Source of the DNA: Fimbriimonas ginsengisoli Gsoil 348
Lineage (GTDB): Bacteria; Armatimonadota; Fimbriimonadia; Fimbriimonadales; Fimbriimonadaceae
Direction: 5' to 3'
Length of the DNA stretch: 64,000 nt
Assembly (NCBI RefSeq): GCF_000724625.1
Contig: NZ_CP007139.1
Coordinates: 434,001 to 498,000, forward strand
Shown here: in pieces, positions 58,439 through 64,000 of the stretch
Layout: the number at the start of each line of letters is the position of its first letter
Position numbering within the stretch: position 1 is the stretch's first letter
Translations under genes and position numbers: made by a program
Notes under the pieces: model-generated
What the model was told of the DNA's origin: nothing
The model's input: the letters and a program-made list of their open reading frames with translations, nothing else
Database searches by the model: none

Positions 58439-58446
58439 TACGGCCT

Positions 58447-58505
58447 GTACAGTCTTGTAAAGCCTCGGACTGTACTGGTTTCTGACCTCCAACCAGTCGT
58501 ACAAT
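58447..58505 (+). promoter_or_regulatory. MocR promoter with two nested inverted repeats
   Basis: GTACAGTC (58447-58454) and GACTGTAC (58468-58475) are perfect 8-bp arms; ACTGGTT (58474-58480) and AACCAGT (58491-58497) are perfect 7-bp arms overlapping them. TACAAT (58500-58505) follows and lies 6 nt before ATG 58512. Likely autoregulatory operator. Confidence 0.55.
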
Positions 58506-58511
58506 GCGGCC

Positions 58512-59951
58512 ATGGCGATGGTGGTGGACTCTCTACGGCTTTACGAGCGGTTGGCGGCGACGGTTCGCGGCCAGATCGAAACACGCACCTTCCGCCCCGG
58601 CGATCGGCTGCCGAGTGTGCGTGAGCTCAGCCGCTCCAGCGGGGTCAGTGTCAGCACCGTGCTGGACGCCTATCGCCTTCTGGAAGACCAGGGCCTGATT
58701 CGCCCTCGGCCGCAGTCGGGCTACTACGTGCGGGCTACCTTCTCCCCCCGAGCCGCGGAGCCCTCCCGCTCGGCGCCACTGGCCATGACGGTCGATTTCG
58801 ACCGAAGCGAGCTGCAAGAAGCAATGCTGCGCGCAATGGGGCGCGAGGACGTCGTCCAGCTCGGGTTCGCGCTGCCCGACCCAGACCTTCTGCCGCACGA
58901 ACGGCTGGCCCGGCTAACGTCTCGGGTCGCTCGGGAGCACCCGGAGGCGAGCTACGGTTACGGCCCGGTCTCCGGACACCGAGCCTTACGCGAGCAGATC
59001 GCACAGCGAACGTTCGTCGCAGGAGCGGCGGTGTCTCCGGACGAAATGGTAATTACCAGCGGTTGCCAAGAAGCGCTTTCGCTTGCGCTTCAGAGCGCGG
59101 TCCCTCGAGGCGGCGTGGTGGCCGTGGAGTCACCTTGCCACGCGGGGATTCTGCAGGCGATTTATCAGTCGGGCCTGCGCAGCCTCGAAATCGCGACCAG
59201 CACTCGGGATGGCATCTGCATCGAAGCATTGGAAGAAGCGGCATTAAACGGGATCGCCGCGGGCGATCCCATTCTCGGCTGTGTCGTCAGCCCAAACTTC
59301 CAGAACCCCCTTGGGTTTCTAATGTCGGACGCAGATAAGCAGCGCCTGGTCGACCTCTCCCGCCGATACGGCATGACCCTCATCGAGGACGACATCTACG
59401 GGGACCTGGGATACGAGGTCGAGCGTCCCCGCGTCCTTCGATCGTTCGAGGGGGGTGAGGACGTGCTCCTCTGCTCTTCATTTTCGAAGACATTGGCGCC
59501 CGGATACCGGATCGGATGGTGCATCGCCGGAAGAAGGCACGCCGACCTGCGGCGGCTGAAGTACGGGTTAAACGTGAGCGCTCCTTCCTTGCCCCAACTC
59601 GTGATCGCGGAATTCTTATCGAACGGAGGGTATGACCAGTACCTGCGAAGAGCCCGAAAGGCGTACGCGGCAAGCGTACACCGCATGGGCGATGCGATCG
59701 CCCGCGTCTTCCCCGCCGGCACCCGAATGACTCAGCCGCAGGGGAGTTTCGTGCTGTGGGTCGAGCTTCCGTCGGGTGCGGATGCCACTCGTCTGTATGG
59801 GGAAGCGCTCTCGAGGGGAATCCTCCTCGCCCCGGGCCGGCTCTTTAGCGCCCAAGACGGGTATGGCTCATGTGTGCGCCTCACCGCCAGCCAGTGGTCG
59901 AGCAAGGTAGACGAAGCGGTGACCGCGCTCGGAAAAATGCTCCGCGGGTAA
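58512..59951 (+). CDS. MocR/PdxR-type regulator (GntR HTH plus aminotransferase domain)
   Basis: A 479-residue fusion. The N-terminal GntR winged helix is RLYERLAATVRGQIETRTFRPGDRLPSVRELSRSSGVSVSTVLDAY (about 8-55); the rest is a fold-type I aminotransferase with ISGCQEALSLAL-like TSGCQEALSLAL, VSPNFQNPLGF, LIEDDIYGDL and the PLP lysine in SSFSKTLAPGYRIGW. MocR proteins use PLP as a sensor, often for vitamin B6 or amino acid metabolism. Two nested dyads precede the gene. It is followed without a gap by the 2TM-domain gene. Confidence 0.93.
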   Translation: MAMVVDSLRLYERLAATVRGQIETRTFRPGDRLPSVRELSRSSGVSVSTVLDAYRLLEDQGLIRPRPQSGYYVRATFSPRAAEPSRSAPLAMTVDFDRSELQEAMLRAMGREDVVQLGFALPDPDLLPHERLARLTSRVAREHPEASYGYGPVSGHRALREQIAQRTFVAGAAVSPDEMVITSGCQEALSLALQSAVPRGGVVAVESPCHAGILQAIYQSGLRSLEIATSTRDGICIEALEEAALNGIAAGDPILGCVVSPNFQNPLGFLMSDADKQRLVDLSRRYGMTLIEDDIYGDLGYEVERPRVLRSFEGGEDVLLCSSFSKTLAPGYRIGWCIAGRRHADLRRLKYGLNVSAPSLPQLVIAEFLSNGGYDQYLRRARKAYAASVHRMGDAIARVFPAGTRMTQPQGSFVLWVELPSGADATRLYGEALSRGILLAPGRLFSAQDGYGSCVRLTASQWSSKVDEAVTALGKMLRG

Positions 59952-60608
59952 ATGGGCAACGAGGATTTCTCGCTCACGTACAATAAGAATGTGAGGGGCG
60001 AGGGTAGCTACACCGACTCCGAAGCCGAGCAGATCCTCCGGCTAGCGGCGAACCATTCGACGGGGGCCATCGACAAGTCGCGCCTACTGCAAATGGCAGA
60101 CGAGCTCGGCCTGTCCCACGAGGCGGTCCAACTTGCCGAACAGCAAGTAATTGCCGAGCGAACCGCCATTGCGGAACGGACGGAATTCGACGTTCAGCAT
60201 CGCAAGGCGTTCTTCAGCCACCTCACCAGCTATCTGGTCTCGTGCGGGGGCATGGTTCTCTTCAACCTCGTCACCGACCATCACATCACCTGGGCGATTT
60301 GGCCCATCATCGGGTGGGGGATCGGTATCGCGTTCCATATCCACGAAACCTTTGCCAAGGGCAGCGAAGACTACGAGGAAGAGTTTCAAAAGTGGAGAAC
60401 CAAGCGAGGACTATCACGCACGACGGGAAGCGTCACTCCCGCCCACCAAGCCTTGGAACAACCACTCGAAAACATCCTCCTTCGCGACAACCTTACTAAG
60501 ATCGAGGCGATTAAGCGCCTCCGCGAAGAAACCGGCTCGACCCTCAAAGACGCAAAAGACGCGGTTGAGATGTACGAACGGATCCATCCGGGATCCATCC
60601 GCAGCTAG
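59952..60608 (+). CDS. 2TM-domain protein with an L7/L12-like C-terminal segment
   Basis: A 218-residue protein. The N-terminus (SYTDSEAEQILRLAANHS...LLQMADELGLSHEAVQLAEQQV) resembles the predicted SHOCT/DUF1707-like helix pair; a 2TM domain follows (FFSHLTSYLVSCGGMVLFNLV, WAIWPIIGWGIGIAFHI). The C-terminal LTKIEAIKRLREETGSTLKDAKDAVEMYE matches the ribosomal L7/L12 C-terminal helix pattern (KIxVIKxVRExTGLGLKEAKDxVE). The ATG follows the MocR TAA directly. No function is known. Confidence 0.7.
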   Translation: MGNEDFSLTYNKNVRGEGSYTDSEAEQILRLAANHSTGAIDKSRLLQMADELGLSHEAVQLAEQQVIAERTAIAERTEFDVQHRKAFFSHLTSYLVSCGGMVLFNLVTDHHITWAIWPIIGWGIGIAFHIHETFAKGSEDYEEEFQKWRTKRGLSRTTGSVTPAHQALEQPLENILLRDNLTKIEAIKRLREETGSTLKDAKDAVEMYERIHPGSIRS

Positions 60609-60719
60609 CACCCGGACCTTTGGCGCATTCCGCGCCACTTCGCGCATCCCCGGCTATCCCTAGCCCCGTGTAACTAGCGGCGCTCCTACCGGCTCGACCG
60701 GCGGACGCCACTGGACCAT

Positions 60720-61316
60720 ATGCGGAAGTGGAGTTCTCTCTTTGTCGGGGCCGTGGCAGCGGCCACTGCCTCGTACCAACCGTTTCGGCCGGCGATAGTC
60801 GTCGGCGATTCGATGAGACCGGCGCTCAGCCCGTTCCAGCTCTTGTGGGTGAACACCCGGTTTGGACCGGTGGAGCGGGGTGACGTGGTCGTGATCAACC
60901 AAAACGGTGAGGAGATCGTCAAGCGAGTCGCCGCTCTGGAAGGAGATCGAGTCACCCGGTATTGGGAGCAAGGCGAATGGATCTTGCCGAGCGTGCCCGA
61001 GGCGGAGAGCTTTTTCCGGCGCGCCGGAATCCCGCACCGAACCACGACCATTCCGCACGGAACGGTGTTCGTACTGGGAGATAACCGGACTGTCTCGGTC
61101 GATTCGCGCGTTTTCGGACCGGTGCCGATCGCATCCATCCGCGGAAAAGTCGAGGGGGCCACGAAGGAGATCGGCCAGCCGGGCATCGATCGGGGGCTCG
61201 TAGCAAGTGCGGAGGGGAGATCGGAACGTACCCCCGGTCGCGAAGCGTATCCGATGGGGACGCTTCATGCCGCCGCCAACGATTTACGAACTTTTCCGCC
61301 CACTGGAAACTTCTAG
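60720..61316 (+). CDS. lepB: Signal peptidase I (first tandem copy)
   Basis: A 198-residue membrane serine protease that removes signal peptides. The N-terminal hydrophobic segment (SLFVGAVAAATASYQ) is weak. Box B GDSM gives nucleophile S31, box D VKRVAALEGDRV gives general-base K68, and box E GDNRTVSVDSRVFGPV is intact. The C-terminus ends with a low-similarity tail (RSERTPGREAYPMGTL). Followed 65 bp later by a second signal peptidase gene. Confidence 0.9.
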   Translation: MRKWSSLFVGAVAAATASYQPFRPAIVVGDSMRPALSPFQLLWVNTRFGPVERGDVVVINQNGEEIVKRVAALEGDRVTRYWEQGEWILPSVPEAESFFRRAGIPHRTTTIPHGTVFVLGDNRTVSVDSRVFGPVPIASIRGKVEGATKEIGQPGIDRGLVASAEGRSERTPGREAYPMGTLHAAANDLRTFPPTGNF

Positions 61317-61381
61317 ATAGATAGGGTACGTGGTAATAACGCTGACCTGTTTTGGCAGGTCGAAAGGAAGAAGCAAGCGTC

Positions 61382-61906
61382 ATGCGCAAAAGAAGTATTC
61401 TCGCCCTCTGCGGGCTCGGGGCTCTCGCCCTTTTAAAGTGTCAACCCATCCAGCCAGTCGTGGTGATGGGCCGCTCCATGCAGCCCACTCTGCAGCCTTA
61501 CCAGGTCGTTTGGTCGACGCGCGACTTCAAGAAGCTGGAGCGCGGCGACCTCGTGGTTTTCGATCACGAGGGAGAAACGATGGTAAAACGAGTCGCGGGA
61601 CTGCCTGGCGACCGAGTCGATCAATACCTGATCGCAGGAGACTGGATGGTTCCCGATTACCCAGTTTGGAACCGCTTCGCGGCGAAAAATGGCTACCCAA
61701 AGAGAACGACGATCGTTCCCGAAGGGTCCGTGTATGTCGTCGGCGACAGCATTGAAAAATCGATAGACTCCCGCTCTTACGGTCCGATCAAGATCTCGTC
61801 GATCGGAGCCAAGTTGCTCTATCAAGAGTCCGAATCCCCGAAGTTGCCCAGCCTCCGATTGTCGCGAAATCTAACCGTGCAACGAAACGAGCCGGCTGGC
61901 GCTTGA
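61382..61906 (+). CDS. Signal peptidase I-like protein (second tandem copy, divergent motifs)
   Basis: A 174-residue paralogue of the preceding gene. Nucleophile S32 and base K69 (MVKRVAGLPGDRV) are present, but box B is GRSM instead of GDSM and box E is GDSIEKSIDSRSYGPI instead of GDNxxxSxDSR. ATG 61382 is chosen because the upstream in-frame ATG (61352) lacks support. A small hairpin (GACCTG-TTTTGG-CAGGTC) lies just upstream at about 61345-61362. It is probably active, perhaps with altered specificity; this is inference from the motif changes. Confidence 0.85.
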   Translation: MRKRSILALCGLGALALLKCQPIQPVVVMGRSMQPTLQPYQVVWSTRDFKKLERGDLVVFDHEGETMVKRVAGLPGDRVDQYLIAGDWMVPDYPVWNRFAAKNGYPKRTTIVPEGSVYVVGDSIEKSIDSRSYGPIKISSIGAKLLYQESESPKLPSLRLSRNLTVQRNEPAGA

Positions 61907-61915
61907 ACGCCAGAG

Positions 61916-61966
61916 CCCCTCAGAGGGGAACCCGTATTGATAGAGTTACTCACCCTATCAATACGG
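61916..61966. terminator. Two hairpins after the second signal peptidase
   Basis: CCCCT-CAG-AGGGG (61916-61928) and CCGTATTGATAG (61932-61943) paired with CTATCAATACGG (61955-61966), 12 perfect bp. They lie between convergent genes; CGTGCTAC follows and contains the TAG of the minus-strand gene. Confidence 0.65.
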
Positions 61967-61979
61967 CGAGAAACTCGTG

Positions 61980-62876
61980 CTACTCCAACAGGGGACGTAG
62001 TACCTCTTCAATAAAAACGTTCGGCCCCTCGACCCCCACTCCTTCCTCGCCGATCTCGACCTCCAGCCGTTCCCAACGGTCGCCGAGCACCCAGTAGACA
62101 TAAGGGGAAATCGAACCCGGTCCATCCCTGAACATGCCGCGAGTCGCGTGAATGAGCGGGCCTAGGGCTCCGAGGGCAGACGCCTTGGTAAGCGAAACCG
62201 AGAGACTCTGGTGCCTCGCCGGTACCGCGACAAGGCGTCCATACGGCGGCTCGATCCCGAGAAACTTCGTTAATACCAAGGCGATGCTGGCAACAAAGTA
62301 GTCGTCGCTGCTGAGAGAAACTATTTCGGCCTCGTCCGACACCTGGAATTCTCTTCGCTCTACGCCCGACGTAAGCATCACGTTCGTAAAGCCGATATCG
62401 AATAGCTCTTCGAGCGGCACGCCATAGCCGGCCGCGCGCTCCGGGCTCACCGTCAAGATCTTGTCGGGAAGATCCACCGCCAAACACGTGATAAACCCGG
62501 GCGCGACTTGCTTGGTGACGAGCATCGACGGATCGACGCTCTCCGCCGCGAAGAGGCGAACCCGCAGAATCGGGCGCACCTCCTCGAAGCTTGCCGGCAC
62601 CTCGGCCTCGCTGTGCGCGCCGCGGATTCGGTCCAGAAACGGCTCGATTTCCGAGTCCCAGTCGTCCATCGGCATCTGATTACAGATCTGGGCCAGATTG
62701 ACGATCCCATAAACCTTTCCGGAGGTGTCTCCAAGTTCCTTCCAAGACCCGGTTTCGAGGTCAAGTTCGTAGCGAACGGATGCGTTTTTCAGGGCTCGCT
62801 CCAACCGCTCGACGAAAATGGCGAAACGCTCGGGCGAAAAGAAGGATGCCCACTCCGGGACTGGCGAGTCCGACAT
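61980..62876 (-). CDS. Hypothetical cytoplasmic protein (298 aa)
   Basis: A soluble protein of 298 residues without signal or TM segment. Features: FAIFVERLERALKNASVRYELD, then VYGIVNLAQICNQMPMDDWDSEIEPFLDRI, LRVRLFAAESV, ILTVSPERAAGYGVPLEELFDIGFTNV, and a C-terminal IGEEGVGVEGPNVFIEEVLRPLLE. The NLAQ-containing segment and overall size recall DUF1444/YtpQ-like proteins, but I am not confident in that. It is divergent from rdgB with about 50 bp between starts. Confidence 0.6.
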   Translation of the reverse strand: MSDSPVPEWASFFSPERFAIFVERLERALKNASVRYELDLETGSWKELGDTSGKVYGIVNLAQICNQMPMDDWDSEIEPFLDRIRGAHSEAEVPASFEEVRPILRVRLFAAESVDPSMLVTKQVAPGFITCLAVDLPDKILTVSPERAAGYGVPLEELFDIGFTNVMLTSGVERREFQVSDEAEIVSLSSDDYFVASIALVLTKFLGIEPPYGRLVAVPARHQSLSVSLTKASALGALGPLIHATRGMFRDGPGSISPYVYWVLGDRWERLEVEIGEEGVGVEGPNVFIEEVLRPLLE

Positions 62877-62926
62877 TCTCCAAGCGTACCGCCGCTAACA
62901 GCGACCGGGTAGCCTCGCTGGCGCAC

Positions 62927-63541
62927 ATGCCTGGTCCAACGAAAACGCTGGTGATCGCCACCCACAACCGGAAAAAGGCCGGTGAGATGGTGACCATCCT
63001 CTCCCGCCGGTTCCCGCAGCTTGAATTACTAACCCTTGCCGATTTTGAAGGCGCTCCCGAGCCGGAAGAAACCGGCTCCACTTACCCGGAGAACGCCGCA
63101 ATCAAATCCGAGAGTGCGGCGGCGTTTACGGGCGAGTGGTCGTTGGCCGACGACGCTGGGCTGGAGATCGACCGCCTCGATGGCGCGCCCGGGCTATACA
63201 GCAAGCGCTTCGGCGGCGAGGATCTGCCGTTTCCCGAAAAGATGGCCAAGATCTTGTCCCTTTTGGCCGGCGAGGGGAGCCGCCGGGCTCGGTTTCGATG
63301 CTGCGTCGCCCTGACGTCGCCAACTGGCGAAACGAAGATTTTCGAAGCGACCTGTGAAGGAGCGATTGCCCAAGCTCCAAGCGGAGGCGGCGGATTCGGT
63401 TACGACCCGATCTTTCTGCCCGACGACGCCGACGGACGAACAATGGCCGATCTAACCGCCGATGAAAAGCATCGCATCAGCCACCGCGGAAAGGTGCTGG
63501 CGATGGTGGGCGACTACCTCGAAGCGGACGGTACCCTCTAA
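62927..63541 (+). CDS. rdgB: Non-canonical purine NTP pyrophosphatase RdgB/HAM1
   Basis: A 204-residue house-cleaning enzyme that hydrolyses dITP/XTP to the monophosphate. Signatures: VIATHNRKKAGEM (substrate loop), SLADDAGLEIDRLDGAPGLYSKRF (catalytic Asp region; ADDAGLE where ADDSGLE is usual), GGGFGYDPIFLP and KHRISHRGKVLA. ATG 62927 is chosen because the family motif begins 7 residues later. surE begins 2 nt after the stop. Confidence 0.95.
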   Translation: MPGPTKTLVIATHNRKKAGEMVTILSRRFPQLELLTLADFEGAPEPEETGSTYPENAAIKSESAAAFTGEWSLADDAGLEIDRLDGAPGLYSKRFGGEDLPFPEKMAKILSLLAGEGSRRARFRCCVALTSPTGETKIFEATCEGAIAQAPSGGGGFGYDPIFLPDDADGRTMADLTADEKHRISHRGKVLAMVGDYLEADGTL

Positions 63542-63543
63542 CC

Positions 63544-64000
63544 GTGCGCATCTTGGTGACCAACGACGACGGGATCAGGGCTCCCGGAATCCGAATTCTG
63601 ACCGATGTCGCCAAGCGGTTCGGACTGGTAAAGGTGGTGGCGCCGGATCGCGAACGATCGGCATGCGGACACTCGATGACGATGCGCGACCCGTTGCGCG
63701 TAACCGAGTTCGAATGGGACGGCTGCGAAGCGTTCGAGGTGTCGGGAGTGCCGACGGACTGCGTCAATGTCGGTCTCTCCTTTGGCTGGCCGGACGGCTG
63801 CGATCTCATCCTCAGCGGCGTCAATAATGGCCCAAACCTCGGATTCGACGTCACGTATAGCGGTACGGTTGCAGCGGCAATGGAAGGGACCATCTTGGGG
63901 GTGCCGAGCATCGCCGTCAGCATGGCCTCCCTCGTGACTGGCGCTCCGATCCACTACGACACGGGTCTCGCTTGGCTGGAAGAAAACCTGGAGCGCCTGA
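63544..64000 (+). CDS. surE: 5'/3'-nucleotidase SurE, 3' end outside window
   Basis: GTG 63544 opens a frame that is still open at the window end (152 complete codons). ILVTNDDGIRAPGI has the metal-binding DD pair; VVAPDRERSACGHSMT, VSGVPTDCV and LSGVNNGPNLGFDVTYSGTVAAAMEG are the other SurE motifs. The enzyme dephosphorylates nucleoside monophosphates in the cytoplasm. It follows rdgB by 2 nt, so the two nucleotide-sanitising genes are co-transcribed. Confidence 0.93.
   Translation, partial: MRILVTNDDGIRAPGIRILTDVAKRFGLVKVVAPDRERSACGHSMTMRDPLRVTEFEWDGCEAFEVSGVPTDCVNVGLSFGWPDGCDLILSGVNNGPNLGFDVTYSGTVAAAMEGTILGVPSIAVSMASLVTGAPIHYDTGLAWLEENLERL

Overview
ORGANISM. The window is about 60% GC and gene-dense, with a double-membrane gene set: TolC-type channel, RND pump, beta-barrels and many lipoproteins. 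Three class III pseudopilin genes carry the [16 protein letters not shown]...LFPVFAQAK signature, and there is a DUF1501 / DUF1549-DUF1553 pair. This mix suggests an Armatimonadota bacterium of the Fimbriimonadia type. That is inferred from gene families only; no rRNA or tRNA gene was found.

LAYOUT. (1) 0-5 kb: partial sialidase-like propeller, ClC channel divergent from a MarR regulator, MFS transporter, DinB protein. (2) 5-26 kb: a metal-homeostasis island. It holds csoR-copA with two operator-like dyads; a trmO gene broken by an in-frame TGA; an ArsR / beta-barrel (broken) / thioredoxin operon; an operon of Cys-rich protein, TolC, adaptor, RND pump and DUF4382 lipoprotein; a P1B ATPase with a rare CPD motif followed by two tiny membrane proteins; and a five-gene operon of secreted Cys-pair proteins ending in a Met/His-rich beta-barrel. 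(3) 26-31 kb: SGNH hydrolase and a histidine kinase / response regulator / HD-GYP operon. (4) 31-36 kb: dehydrogenase and TIM-barrel isomerase pair, and a large Ig-like / DUF3494 adhesin. (5) 36-54 kb: pseudopilin genes each followed by a micro-lipoprotein gene (three times), a two-component system whose start codon abuts a tandem repeat, the DUF1501 and DUF1549 genes, an ABC exporter, YVTN propellers and a GntR/LacI-type regulator. (6) 54-64 kb: thrC-thrB, a dihydrolipoamide acyltransferase, a MocR regulator, tandem signal peptidases, rdgB and surE (cut by the window end).

HOW IT WORKS TOGETHER. The 5-26 kb island covers cytoplasmic sensing (CsoR, ArsR), inner-membrane export (two P1B ATPases), trans-envelope export (RND-adaptor-TolC) and periplasmic or outer-membrane metal handling (cupredoxin domain, YtkA-like, NosL-like and Cys-rich proteins). 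Two paralogous Cys-rich secreted proteins each open one of the large operons and share a promoter-proximal sequence.

GENOME HABITS. Many first genes have a -10-like hexamer exactly 5-7 nt upstream of the start codon, which predicts leaderless mRNAs. Operon genes often overlap as ATGA, GTGA, TTGA or TAATG. Palindromic elements ending in GTAGCA or its complement lie at gene ends and often contain the TAG stop codon of the neighbouring gene.
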